Assembly (NCBI RefSeq): GCF_900115545.1 | Contig: NZ_FOWV01000002.1 | Location: forward strand, 496,001 to 560,000 | Reading direction: 5' to 3' | Source: Ralstonia sp. NFACC01 | GTDB taxonomy: Bacteria > Pseudomonadota > Gammaproteobacteria > Burkholderiales > Burkholderiaceae | DNA length: 64,000 bases | Shown here: piece by piece, positions 25,940-35,186 of the stretch | Numbering within the stretch: position 1 is the stretch's first letter | Layout of the letters: every line of letters begins with the position of its first letter | Position numbers and translations under genes: made by a program | The notes under the pieces: generated by a model | Told to the model about the DNA's origin: nothing | Seen by the model: only the letters and a program-made list of their open reading frames with translations | The model's database searches: none

Positions 25940-27238
25940 ATGACCTCCATGAAACTCGACTCCTACTGGAACGACTCGGTGCCGCCGCTGGTGCTGCAGG
26001 CACACGATCTGCCGGCGCAGGCGGACGTGGTCATCGTTGGCGGAGGGTTCACGGGGTTGTCGGCGGCGCTGGCGTGGGCCCGGCGCGGCGCCAGCGTGGT
26101 CGTGCTGGAAGCGGGCGAGATGGTGGCGCCGGAGGCGTCGGGGCGCAACGGCGGCCACGTGAACAACGGCTTGGCTGTGGATTATGCGGACTTGGCCGCC
26201 AAGGTGGGCGTAGACCGCGCCCGCGCCTGGTATCACGCCTACGACGCCGCAGTCGATACGGTTGAGCGCATTGTGCGCGACGAGGGCATTGCCTGCGATT
26301 TTCAACGCAACGGCAAATTGAAACTCGCCACCAGGCCGCATCAGATGGAGGCGCTGCAGCGTAGTGCCGATCGCCTGATCGCAGACGGTGTGGATGCGGA
26401 CGTGGAGGTTCTCGATGCCGCCCGCGTGCGAGACGAAGTGCAAAGCGAGCGCTTTCATGGCGGCCTGCTCTACAAGCGCAGCGGACAGATGCACATGGGC
26501 CGCTTTGCGCAAGGCGTGGCCATTGCGGCACAACGCCAGGGTGCACAAGTCCATACGCGCACCTGTGTGCAGCGTATCGAGCGCGTGCAGGGCCAGGTGC
26601 ATCGCCTCCACACCACGCGCGGCACGGTCGAAGCCAAGCAGGTGTTGCTCGCGACCGGCGCGTCGCGCCATGGCGGTTATGGCACGTTCGGCTGGTTGCG
26701 CCGGCGCATCGTCCCGATTGGCAGCTTTATCGTCACCACCGAGCCGTTGGGTGCTGAGCGTGCGCACGCGTTGCTGGCAGCGCGCCGCACGTATGTGACG
26801 GTGGCGAATATTCACCACTACTTCCGGCTCACGCCGGATCACCGGCTGGTCTTCGGCGGTCGCGCGCGCTTTGCAGTGTCGAGCCCGCAGCAGGATGCGG
26901 TGAGCGGGGAGATCCTGCGCGCCGGCCTGACGGAGACCTTCCCACAGTTGCGCGACGTGCGTCTCGATTACTGCTGGGGCGGCCTCGTCGACATGACACA
27001 AGATCGCCTTCCGCACGCTGGCGAGCACGAAGGCCTGTTCTATTCCATGGGCTACAGCGGCCACGGCACGCAGATGTCCGTACACATGGGCGAGCGCATG
27101 GCCGCGGTCATGGCGGGCGACGCTGCTGCCAACCCGTGGCGCGACCGCGCGTGGGGCGCCATTCCCGGTCACTTTGGCCCGCCGTGGTTTTTGCCCGCGG
27201 TCGGCATGTACTACCAGCTCAAGGACCGATTCGCCTGA
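25940..27238 (+). CDS. FAD-dependent oxidoreductase, gamma-glutamylputrescine-oxidase (PuuB)-like
   Basis: A 432-residue DAO-family flavoprotein: ADVVIVGGGFTGLSAALAWARRG binds FAD, VLEAGEMVAPEASGRNGGHVNNGL is the PuuB-like second motif, and YSMGYSGHGTQMSVHMGERMA the C-terminal FAD contact. Relatives oxidise amines (glutamylated putrescine, N-methyl amino acids) with O2 or a quinone as acceptor. The start is ATG 25940 or 25949; no strong Shine-Dalgarno distinguishes them. It is located between the dehalogenase and the peptide-type ABC transporter genes in one apparent operon. Confidence 0.87.
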   Translation: MTSMKLDSYWNDSVPPLVLQAHDLPAQADVVIVGGGFTGLSAALAWARRGASVVVLEAGEMVAPEASGRNGGHVNNGLAVDYADLAAKVGVDRARAWYHAYDAAVDTVERIVRDEGIACDFQRNGKLKLATRPHQMEALQRSADRLIADGVDADVEVLDAARVRDEVQSERFHGGLLYKRSGQMHMGRFAQGVAIAAQRQGAQVHTRTCVQRIERVQGQVHRLHTTRGTVEAKQVLLATGASRHGGYGTFGWLRRRIVPIGSFIVTTEPLGAERAHALLAARRTYVTVANIHHYFRLTPDHRLVFGGRARFAVSSPQQDAVSGEILRAGLTETFPQLRDVRLDYCWGGLVDMTQDRLPHAGEHEGLFYSMGYSGHGTQMSVHMGERMAAVMAGDAAANPWRDRAWGAIPGHFGPPWFLPAVGMYYQLKDRFA

Positions 27239-27315
27239 GCGGTGCCGCAAGCGCAGTCTTCCGCAGTATCCAACGATCGCAACGCTATCCATTCAGATCC
27301 ATCAGGAGCCCCACC

Positions 27316-28935
27316 ATGAGCGACAGCCATAACGAGTTCGAGAACCTTGTCGGTCCCGCCGAAAGCCTGCGCGTGATGGAGTCGCTCAAGCGAGGTGCCT
27401 CGCGACGCGACGTGTTGAAGATGCTGATGGCGGGTGGCATGCAGGCCACGCTGGCCGGCAGTTTGGCGGGCACAGCCGTCAGCGCGTATGCACAGACGCC
27501 GCGCCGCGGTGGGCGCATCCGCGTGGCGGCGGCCACGGCGGCAGCTACCGACACGCTTGACCCGGCCAAGCAGTCGAACCAGAACGACTACGTGCGCTGC
27601 AACATGGTCTACAACGGCCTGTTTGTTCTGGACGGTAGCCTGACGCCGCGCCCCGCGCTGGCCGAGTCGTACCACACGGCCGATGCCAAGACCTGGGTGC
27701 TGACCCTGCGCAAGGGCGTGACCTTCCACGATGGCAAGGCGCTGGCCCCTGCGGACGTGGTGTATTCCGTCATGCGCCACAAAGATCCGGCCACCGCCTC
27801 CAAGGCCAAGGTGCTGGCCGACCAGATCGAGAGCGTCAAAGCCACCGGCCCGAACGAAGTCACGGTGGTGCTGACTGCCCCGAACGCCGATTTGCCGGTG
27901 ATCCTGGGCACTTTCCACTTCCATATCGTCAAGGACGGCACGACCGATTTCAACGCCGGCATCGGCACCGGACCGTACAAGCTCAAAGAGTTCAAGCCTG
28001 GTGTGCGTACGGTCGTCGTGCGCAACGAGGGGTACTGGAAACCGGGCAAGCCGTATCTGGACGAGATCGAGTTCGTCGGCATCGGCGACGAAAGCGCGCG
28101 CGTCAATGCGCTGCTGTCGGGCGGGATGGACCTGGTGGCCTCCGTCAACCCGCGCGCCGTGGCGCGTGTGAAGAGCACGCCAGGCTACGCGATCTTCACC
28201 ACGCAATCCGGGCAGTATTCCGATCTGATCATGCGTCGCGACACGGGCCCGGGTGCGAATCCCGATTTCGTGATGGCGATGAAGTACCTGTTCGACCGCG
28301 AACAGATGAAGAAGACCATCGCGCTGGACCACGCGGTGCTGGGCAACGACCAGCCCATCGACCCGACCAACCGTTTCTATTTCAAGGAACTGCCGCAGCG
28401 CGCGTTCGACATTGACAAGGCGAAGTTCCACCTGCAGAAGTCGGGCGTGACCGGAAAGATTCCGGTGGTGGCATCGCCGGCGGCCATGTATTCCGTGGAG
28501 ATTGCGCTGGTGCTGCAACAGACGGGCCAGCGTATCGGTCTGGACCTCGACATCAAGCGCATGCCAGCCGACGGTTACTGGTCCAACCATTGGCTCAACA
28601 GTCCGGTCGGCTTCGGCAACGTCAACCCGCGCCCGAGTGCCGACACCATCCTCACGCAGTTCTTCAAGTCCGATGCAGCGTGGAATGAGTCGCGCTGGAA
28701 GAACCCGAAGTTCGACCAGTTGCTCACCGCCGCCCGCGCCGAGACTGACGTTTCCAAGCGCAAGCAGATGTATGCCGACATGCAGACGATGATCCACGGA
28801 GAGGCCGGCATCGGCATTCCGCTGTTCCTGGCCAGCATCGACGGGCACACGACCAAGCTCAAGGGCCTGGCGCCGATCCCCCTGGGTGGCCTTATGGGCT
28901 ATTCGTTTGCCGAAAACGTCTGGCTTGAAGCCTGA
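27316..28935 (+). CDS. ABC transporter substrate-binding protein, family 5 (DppA/OppA type), Tat-exported
   Basis: A 539-residue periplasmic binding protein. The N-terminus has a twin-arginine signal: GASRRDVLKMLMAGG, then a hydrophobic stretch to VSAYAQT; most relatives use Sec or a lipoprotein anchor. The mature part has family-5 landmarks (TLDPAKQ, WVLTLRKGVTFHDGK, GIGTGPYKLKEF). The ligand is likely a peptide, opine or amine-type molecule. Start: AGGAG 8 nt upstream of ATG 27316. The permeases and the fused ATPase follow directly. Confidence 0.91.
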   Translation: MSDSHNEFENLVGPAESLRVMESLKRGASRRDVLKMLMAGGMQATLAGSLAGTAVSAYAQTPRRGGRIRVAAATAAATDTLDPAKQSNQNDYVRCNMVYNGLFVLDGSLTPRPALAESYHTADAKTWVLTLRKGVTFHDGKALAPADVVYSVMRHKDPATASKAKVLADQIESVKATGPNEVTVVLTAPNADLPVILGTFHFHIVKDGTTDFNAGIGTGPYKLKEFKPGVRTVVVRNEGYWKPGKPYLDEIEFVGIGDESARVNALLSGGMDLVASVNPRAVARVKSTPGYAIFTTQSGQYSDLIMRRDTGPGANPDFVMAMKYLFDREQMKKTIALDHAVLGNDQPIDPTNRFYFKELPQRAFDIDKAKFHLQKSGVTGKIPVVASPAAMYSVEIALVLQQTGQRIGLDLDIKRMPADGYWSNHWLNSPVGFGNVNPRPSADTILTQFFKSDAAWNESRWKNPKFDQLLTAARAETDVSKRKQMYADMQTMIHGEAGIGIPLFLASIDGHTTKLKGLAPIPLGGLMGYSFAENVWLEA

Positions 28936-28977
28936 CGGCGTGCCGGCGTTCTTGCACAAGGTGATGAAGGTGCTGCC

Positions 28978-29934
28978 ATGAATCGAGTCATCCTCAAGCT
29001 GCTGATGCGGCGTGTCCTGCTGGCGCTGCTGTCGTTGCTGGCGGTGTCGGTCATCGTGTTCTCGATCACCGCCGTGCTGCCGGGCGACGCCGCGCAAGAG
29101 CAGCTGGGGCAGGACGCCACGCCCGAAGCCCTGACTGCACTGCGCGCGCAGATGGGCCTGAACGTGCCGGCACCGCAGCGCTATGTGCACTGGCTCGCCG
29201 GCATTGCGCGCGGCGACCTCGGGCAGTCCACCACCACGCAGATGCCGGTGGCCGAACTCGTCGCTAGCCGCTTGCCCAACTCGCTCCTGCTGGCCGCGGT
29301 GACGGCACTGTTCTCGGTGCCGATCGCGCTCAGCCTTGGCATTGCCTCGGCGGTGTGGCGCGGCTCGTGGTTCGACAGGCTGGCCTCCACTGCTTCTGTG
29401 GCTGTGGTGTCGGTGCCGGAGTTTCTGGTGGCAACGCTCGCGGTGCTGGTGTTTGCTGTCAAGCTGCGCTGGCTGCCCGCGCTGTCGTACGTCAACGACA
29501 TCGAGTCGCTCGGCCAGATGCTCCAGGCCTTTGCCATGCCAGTGCTCAGCCTGTGCTGCGTGATCGTCGCGCAGATGATGCGGATGAGCCGCGCCGCGGT
29601 CATCGACCAGCTCGAAGCCCCGTACATCGAGATGGTCCGCCTGAAAGGCGCTTCGCCGATGCGCGTGGTGCTCGCGCATGCGTTGCCCAACGCGGTGGGG
29701 CCGATCGCCAATGCGGTGGCGCTGTCGCTGTCGTACCTGCTGGGCGGTGTGATCATCATCGAGACGATCTTCAACTACCCCGGCATCGCCAAGCTGATGG
29801 TCGACGGCGTGTCGCAGCGCGATATGCCCCTGGTGCAGGCCTGCGCCATGATCTTCTGCGCGGGCTATCTGCTGCTCGTGACCACTGCCGATGTGTTGGG
29901 CATTGTCGCCAACCCGCGTCTGCGCCATCGCTAA
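28978..29934 (+). CDS. ABC transporter permease, DppB type
   Basis: A 318-residue inner-membrane permease with about six helices. The N-terminal signature (LMRRVLLALLSLLAVSVIVFSI, GDAAQEQLGQDATPE, ALRAQMGLNVPAPQRYVHWL) is typical of DppB/OppB, and the EAA cytoplasmic loop reads YIEMVRLKGASPMRVVLAHALPNA, which docks on the ATPase. It is 42 nt downstream of the binding-protein gene and 10 nt before the second permease. Confidence 0.92.
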   Translation: MNRVILKLLMRRVLLALLSLLAVSVIVFSITAVLPGDAAQEQLGQDATPEALTALRAQMGLNVPAPQRYVHWLAGIARGDLGQSTTTQMPVAELVASRLPNSLLLAAVTALFSVPIALSLGIASAVWRGSWFDRLASTASVAVVSVPEFLVATLAVLVFAVKLRWLPALSYVNDIESLGQMLQAFAMPVLSLCCVIVAQMMRMSRAAVIDQLEAPYIEMVRLKGASPMRVVLAHALPNAVGPIANAVALSLSYLLGGVIIIETIFNYPGIAKLMVDGVSQRDMPLVQACAMIFCAGYLLLVTTADVLGIVANPRLRHR

Positions 29935-29944
29935 TGCTGACCCT

Positions 29945-30868
29945 ATGAACAAGAGCCTGACGATGGAACCCACGCCAACTTCCCCAACGTTGCCCGCCGG
30001 CACGCCTCCTGCGCCGCCCGCGCCGCGCCACGCCATACGACGCCTGCTGGACGGCTTCGGCGTCGCGGGCCTCATCGGGCTGGCCGTCCTGGTGTTCTGG
30101 TTGCTGGCGGCCGTGGTCGGGCCGGCATTGCTGCCCGCGCATCTGATCACCAGCGGGGACGGCAACGGCGACGTGTTTGGGCCCATGAGCGCGGCCCACT
30201 GGTTCGGCACCGACTACCTCGGCCGTGACATGTTCGTCCGCGTGGTGGAAGGTGCCCGCTACACGGTGGGCGTTGCGCTTGTGGCGACCGTGCTGGCCAG
30301 CGGCACGGGCACGGTGCTCGCGCTGTTTGCCGCCGCCATGGGCGGCGCGGTTGATGCCACTGTGAGCCGCGTGCTCGATACGCTGACCGCCATCCCCAGC
30401 AAGATGTTTGCGCTGCTCATGGTGGCCGGTTTCGGTTCTTCGGTGACGATGCTGGTGACGACAGCTGCGATCATTTACGTGCCGGGTGCGTATCGCATTG
30501 CGCGCTCGCTGGCGGTCAACATCAACGCGCTGGACTACGTGACCGTGGCGCGCACGCGCGGCGAGGGCACGCTGTACATCATGCTGCGCGAGATTCTGCC
30601 GAACATCCTCGGGCCCATGCTGGCCGATCTGGGGCTGCGCTTTGTGTACGTCGTACTGCTGTTGGCCAGCCTGAGCTTCCTCGGCCTCGGTATTCAGCCA
30701 CCATCGGCCGACTGGGGCTCGCTCGTGCGCGAGAACATCGGCGCGCTTCCGGATGCGGGCGCTTCGGTCATCGTGCCGGCGCTGGCCATTGCAAGCCTGA
30801 CCATCGCCGTCAACATCGTCATCGACAACCTGCCGGGCCGGGAGGCCCGCCAACGCGGAGGGCGTTGA
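29945..30868 (+). CDS. ABC transporter permease, DppC type
   Basis: A 307-residue second permease of the importer. It carries FGTDYLGRDMFVRVVEGARYT, the DppC/OppC landmark, and an EAA loop YVTVARTRGEGTLYIMLREILPNI, then LLLASLSFLGLGIQPPSADWG. A proline/alanine-rich N-terminal extension of about 30 residues precedes the first helix; an alternative ATG at 29963 would shorten it. The next gene starts 2 nt after its stop, consistent with tight co-translation. Confidence 0.91.
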   Translation: MNKSLTMEPTPTSPTLPAGTPPAPPAPRHAIRRLLDGFGVAGLIGLAVLVFWLLAAVVGPALLPAHLITSGDGNGDVFGPMSAAHWFGTDYLGRDMFVRVVEGARYTVGVALVATVLASGTGTVLALFAAAMGGAVDATVSRVLDTLTAIPSKMFALLMVAGFGSSVTMLVTTAAIIYVPGAYRIARSLAVNINALDYVTVARTRGEGTLYIMLREILPNILGPMLADLGLRFVYVVLLLASLSFLGLGIQPPSADWGSLVRENIGALPDAGASVIVPALAIASLTIAVNIVIDNLPGREARQRGGR

Positions 30869-30870
30869 AC

Positions 30871-32508
30871 ATGGGCGCGTCCGTCGTCGTGGAAGGCCTG
30901 CGCATCACCGCAGGTGATCAGACCCTCGTAGATAACCTCAGCTTTGCCATTCAGCCTGGCGAAGTGCTTGCCTTGATCGGCGAGTCGGGCTCCGGCAAGA
31001 CCACCACCGCGCTGGCGCTGATGGGCTATGCGCGCCGGGGTTGTGAGATTGCATCGGGCAGCGTGCGCATTGGAGACATTGACGTGCTGCACCTGTCAGC
31101 CGCTGAACAACGTGCGTTGCGCGGGCGCACCGTCGCCTATATCGCGCAGAGTGCAGCGGCCTCGTTCAACCCGTCGCGCACCATTCTCGACCAGGTGGTG
31201 GAACCGGCACGCATTCACGGCACGATGTCCCGTGCGCAAGCCGAGGCCAAGGCCGTGGAGTTGTTCCGTGAGTTGGCATTGCCTGATCCCGAGACCATTG
31301 GCGAGCGCTATCCGCATCAGGTGTCAGGCGGGCAGTTGCAGCGGCTCATGGCCGCCATGGCGCTCATCATCGATCCGGATCTGGTAATTCTGGATGAGCC
31401 GACTACCGCGCTGGACGTAACCACGCAGATCGAAGTGCTGCGGGCGTTCCGCCGCGTGGTGCGCGAGCGCCGTGCTACCGCCGTTTATGTGAGCCATGAC
31501 CTGGCCGTGGTGGCACAGATGGCCGACCACATCCTGGTGCTGCGTGACGGCCAGATGCAGGAGATCAACCCGACCGCGCGCATTCTCTCCACGCCCGATC
31601 ACGACTACACCAAGAGCTTGCTGGCGGCGGCGCGTCCCAAGGCGCGCCCGGCAGAGCACTGCATGGGCGAAGGCGAATTGCTGCTCGACGTGGACGGCCT
31701 CAGCGCCGGCTATGGCCCGCTCGATGCGAAGGGCCAACCCGCCACGCGGATCCTCGACGACATCAGTTTCAAGCTCTATCGCGGGCAGGCCATCGGCGTG
31801 ATCGGTGAATCGGGCTCGGGCAAGACCACGCTGGCGCGTGCCATTGCTGGGTTGATTGCGCCGTGCGAGGGCAGCATGACGTTCCACGGGAAGGCGCTCG
31901 AACCCTTGCTGGCAAAGCGCTCACACGACGCGTTGCGACGCATCCAGATCGTCTTCCAGATGGCCGACACAGCGCTCAACCCGTCACACACCATCGAGCG
32001 CATTCTGGCGCGGCCGCTGCAGTTCTATAAGGGGTTGAAGGGCGAGGCGTTGCAACGGCGGATTCGCGAGTTGCTGGATCTCGTCCGCTTGCCGCACAGC
32101 GTGGCCCAACGGCTGCCGGGCGGACTCTCGGGCGGTCAGAAGCAGCGCGTGAACCTTGCGCGTGCCCTCGCAGCCGAGCCGGATCTGATCCTCTGCGACG
32201 AGGTAACGTCCGCGCTCGACACCGTGGTCGGTGCGGCGGTGCTCAACCTCATGGCCGACCTGCGGCGCGACCTGGGCGTGTCGTATCTCTTCATCAGCCA
32301 CGATCTGCACACGGTACGCGCGGTGTGCGATGAGATCGTCGTCATGCAGCACGGCCGCAAGCTCACGCAGGTGGCGCGTGCCGATTTCGATCGTGGCCCG
32401 CACCATCCGTACTACGTGCAACTTGCCAACTCGGTGCCCGAATTGCGCCAGGGCTGGCTGGATGAGCGGGACCGCACGACGGTTCAGTCCGTGGCGGTCT
32501 CCGTCTAA
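30871..32508 (+). CDS. Fused dual ATP-binding subunit of the Dpp-type ABC transporter (DppD-DppF fusion)
   Basis: A 545-residue protein holding both ATPase domains of the importer. First domain: Walker A GESGSGKTTTALAL, signature VSGGQLQRLMAAMAL, Walker B LVILDEPTTALD. Second domain: Walker A GESGSGKTTLARAI, signature LSGGQKQRVNLARAL, Walker B LILCDEVTSALD. In many systems these are two proteins. ATG at 30871 is preferred over TTG 30865 because GGAGGG precedes it. It energises the permeases encoded just upstream. Confidence 0.93.
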   Translation: MGASVVVEGLRITAGDQTLVDNLSFAIQPGEVLALIGESGSGKTTTALALMGYARRGCEIASGSVRIGDIDVLHLSAAEQRALRGRTVAYIAQSAAASFNPSRTILDQVVEPARIHGTMSRAQAEAKAVELFRELALPDPETIGERYPHQVSGGQLQRLMAAMALIIDPDLVILDEPTTALDVTTQIEVLRAFRRVVRERRATAVYVSHDLAVVAQMADHILVLRDGQMQEINPTARILSTPDHDYTKSLLAAARPKARPAEHCMGEGELLLDVDGLSAGYGPLDAKGQPATRILDDISFKLYRGQAIGVIGESGSGKTTLARAIAGLIAPCEGSMTFHGKALEPLLAKRSHDALRRIQIVFQMADTALNPSHTIERILARPLQFYKGLKGEALQRRIRELLDLVRLPHSVAQRLPGGLSGGQKQRVNLARALAAEPDLILCDEVTSALDTVVGAAVLNLMADLRRDLGVSYLFISHDLHTVRAVCDEIVVMQHGRKLTQVARADFDRGPHHPYYVQLANSVPELRQGWLDERDRTTVQSVAVSV

Positions 32509-32525
32509 CAAAAGAAAGGAACGAC

Positions 32526-33614
32526 ATGATTCCCGCATTCCGCATCGCGATCATCCCCGGAGACGGCATCGGCAAGGAGGTCATGCCCGAAGGCCTGCGC
32601 GTCATCCAGGCGGCGGCAGAGCGCTTCGGCTTCGAACTGGAGTGCCACGCCATCGAATGGGCAAGTTGTGATTACTACCAGCAGCACGGTCAGATGATGC
32701 CCGACGATTGGAAGGCGCAGCTCAAGGGCATGGACGCGATTTTCTTCGGCGCGGTCGGCTGGCCGGCCACGGTGCCCGATCACGTCTCGCTGTGGGGCTC
32801 GCTGCTCAAGTTCCGCCGCGAGTTTGATCAATACATCAACCTGCGCCCGGTGCGTTTGTTCGAAGGCGTGCCGTGCCCGCTGGCCAACCGCAAGCCCGGC
32901 GACATCGATTACTACGTCGTGCGCGAGAACACCGAGGGCGAATACACGTCGCTCGGCGGCATCATGTACGAAGGCACCGACCGCGAGATCGTCATCCAGG
33001 AATCGGTCTACTCGCGCAAGGGTGCAGAGCGCCTGCTCAAGTTCGCGTTCGACCTTGCACAAAGCCGCCCGCGCAAGCACGTGACGCTTGCCACCAAGAG
33101 CAACGGCATCGCCATCAGCATGCCGTGGTGGGACAAGCGCGCGGATGAAGTCGCACAAAACTATCCCGACGTCACGCTCGACAAGCAGCACATCGACATC
33201 CTGACCGCGCGCTTCGTGCTGCAGCCGGGTCGCTTCGATGTGGTGGCCGCCACCAACCTGTTCGGCGACATCCTGTCTGATCTCGGGCCCGCCACCACCG
33301 GCACGATCGGCCTGGCGCCTTCCGCCAACCTGAACCCCGATCGCACGTTCCCATCGCTGTTCGAGCCGGTGCACGGCTCGGCGCCGGACATCTACGGCAA
33401 GAACATCGCCAACCCGATTGCGATGATCTGGTCGGGTGCGCTGATGCTCGATTTTCTGACGCAGGGGCAGGGTGCCGGACGCGCCGCGCACGACGCCATT
33501 GTCGCGGCCATCGAGACCGTGTTGAAGGAAGGCCCCCGCACGCCAGACCTGGGCGGCACGGCCAACACCACGCAAGTGGGCGAGGCAATTGCCTCTTTGG
33601 TTGCTGCTGCCTGA
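32526..33614 (+). CDS. Tartrate / D-malate dehydrogenase-type beta-decarboxylating dehydrogenase
   Basis: A 362-residue member of the isocitrate/isopropylmalate dehydrogenase family. IAIIPGDGIGKEVMPEG begins the fold; VVRENTEGEYTSLGG and the DILTARFVLQPGRFDVVAATNLFGDILSDL block with Mg-binding Asp residues are closest to TtuC/DmlA (tartrate, D-malate). It is NAD-dependent, with Mn or Mg as cofactor by family. It sits between the transporter and an aldehyde dehydrogenase in one operon (17 nt after the ATPase gene), so it probably oxidises a hydroxyacid made from the imported substrate. Confidence 0.9.
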   Translation: MIPAFRIAIIPGDGIGKEVMPEGLRVIQAAAERFGFELECHAIEWASCDYYQQHGQMMPDDWKAQLKGMDAIFFGAVGWPATVPDHVSLWGSLLKFRREFDQYINLRPVRLFEGVPCPLANRKPGDIDYYVVRENTEGEYTSLGGIMYEGTDREIVIQESVYSRKGAERLLKFAFDLAQSRPRKHVTLATKSNGIAISMPWWDKRADEVAQNYPDVTLDKQHIDILTARFVLQPGRFDVVAATNLFGDILSDLGPATTGTIGLAPSANLNPDRTFPSLFEPVHGSAPDIYGKNIANPIAMIWSGALMLDFLTQGQGAGRAAHDAIVAAIETVLKEGPRTPDLGGTANTTQVGEAIASLVAAA

Positions 33615-33640
33615 TCGCCGACATTCCATCTATCTGAACC

Positions 33641-35110
33641 ATGTCTCTCACACTGACCCGCACCGACCTGATCCGCAATGCCAACTACATCGCCGGCGAA
33701 TGGACCGCTGCAGCCGGGCCGCTGCTGGATGTGACCGATCCCGCCACGGGCAACGTCATCGCCCGCGTGCCAGATTCGGGAGCAACCGAGGCGCGTGCTG
33801 CATTGGATGCAGCGCATGCTGCTTTTCCGGCCTGGCGCAAAGTACCCGCCAAACAGCGCGCGCAGATCATCAAGCGATGGAACGATCTGGTGCTCGCGCA
33901 TCAGGATGATCTGGGCAAGCTGATCTCGCTGGAGCAGGGCAAGCCGCTTGCCGAAAGCAAGGGCGAAGTGGCCTACGCCGCGAGCTACATCGAATGGTTT
34001 GGCGAAGAAGCCACGCGCATGAATGGCGAGATCATTCCTGCGCCGGTGCCGGGCCGGCGCATGTTTGCGCTCAAGGAGCCGGTGGGCGTGGTGGCGGCCA
34101 TCACGCCGTGGAATTTCCCGGCGGCGATGATCGCGCGCAAGATCGCCCCGGCGCTCGCGGTGGGTTGCACCGTCGTCTGTAAGCCCGCCGAAGACACGCC
34201 GCTGACATCGCTCGCCCTCGTGCGTCTGGCACAGGAAGCCGGCGTTCCGCCGGGCGTGCTCAATATCGTGACCGCCTCGCGCGAGCGAACGCCCGAAGTT
34301 GCAGATGTTTGGCTGGACGATGCCCGCGTGCGCAAGATCACGTTCACGGGTTCCACGCCGGTCGGCAAGCATCTGGCGCGCCGCAGTGCTGACACGCTCA
34401 AGAAGCTCTCGCTCGAACTTGGCGGCAATGCACCCTTTATCGTGTTCGAAGATGCTGACATCGATGCCGCTGTCGAAGGCTTCATGGCGGCCAAGTTCCG
34501 CAACGGCGGGCAGACCTGCGTGTCCCCCAACCGCGTGTTCGTGCACGACGCCGTGCACGATGCGTTTGCCGCCAAGTTGGCCGCACGCGTTGCAGCGCTC
34601 AGCGTCGGGCCGGCCACAGACCCGACTTCGCAAATCGGCCCGATGATCAACGCGCGCGCGGTCGACAAGATTGACCGACACATGCAGGACGCCATCGCCA
34701 AGGGCGCCAAGGTGTTGACCGGCGGTGCGCGCCTGACCCAGCTCGGCGCCAACTACTACGCACCCACGGTGCTGATCGACGCCGATGCCACCATGGCTTG
34801 CGCCTGCGAAGAAACCTTCGGCCCCGTCGCGCCGCTCACGCGGTTCACCACCGAAGATGAGGTGATTGCCGCTGCCAACGACACGCCGTTTGGGCTGGCC
34901 GCCTACTTCTACAGCCAGGACGTCCGCCGCATTTGGCGCGTGGCTGAAGCGCTGCAGACCGGCATCGTCGGCATCAACGAAGGCGCGCTGGCCGCGGAGG
35001 CCGCACCGTTTGGCGGCGTGAAGGAATCCGGCTACGGCCGGGAAGGCTCCGTTCACGGGCTGGACGATTACCTTCACACCAAGTACGTCTGCCAGGGCCA
35101 GCTCGACTGA
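33641..35110 (+). CDS. Succinate-semialdehyde-type NAD(P)-dependent aldehyde dehydrogenase (GabD-like)
   Basis: A 489-residue ALDH: AAITPWNFPAAMIARKIAPAL, FTGSTPVGKHLARRS, LELGGNAPFIVFEDADID (general-base Glu) and FRNGGQTCVSPNRVFV (catalytic Cys). The SLEQGKPLAESKGEVAYAASYIEWF segment is characteristic of the GabD subgroup. It is expected to convert a semialdehyde (succinate or glutarate semialdehyde class) to the dicarboxylate. It is the last metabolic gene of the plus-strand run and lies 26 nt after the dehydrogenase gene. Confidence 0.91.
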   Translation: MSLTLTRTDLIRNANYIAGEWTAAAGPLLDVTDPATGNVIARVPDSGATEARAALDAAHAAFPAWRKVPAKQRAQIIKRWNDLVLAHQDDLGKLISLEQGKPLAESKGEVAYAASYIEWFGEEATRMNGEIIPAPVPGRRMFALKEPVGVVAAITPWNFPAAMIARKIAPALAVGCTVVCKPAEDTPLTSLALVRLAQEAGVPPGVLNIVTASRERTPEVADVWLDDARVRKITFTGSTPVGKHLARRSADTLKKLSLELGGNAPFIVFEDADIDAAVEGFMAAKFRNGGQTCVSPNRVFVHDAVHDAFAAKLAARVAALSVGPATDPTSQIGPMINARAVDKIDRHMQDAIAKGAKVLTGGARLTQLGANYYAPTVLIDADATMACACEETFGPVAPLTRFTTEDEVIAAANDTPFGLAAYFYSQDVRRIWRVAEALQTGIVGINEGALAAEAAPFGGVKESGYGREGSVHGLDDYLHTKYVCQGQLD

Positions 35111-35186
35111 GCTGAGCGGGGCGCGTTGCAGGCCACCACGATTGGCGGTACGTTCACGCGTATCCCAATCGCGCTCCGGAGGCCCC

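Noticed and set aside
27211-30210. 999-residue open frame on the minus strand
   Set aside because: It is a shadow of the high-GC ABC transporter genes on the plus strand; the translation is low-complexity and rich in Arg/His with no domain, while the plus-strand frames have clear motifs.
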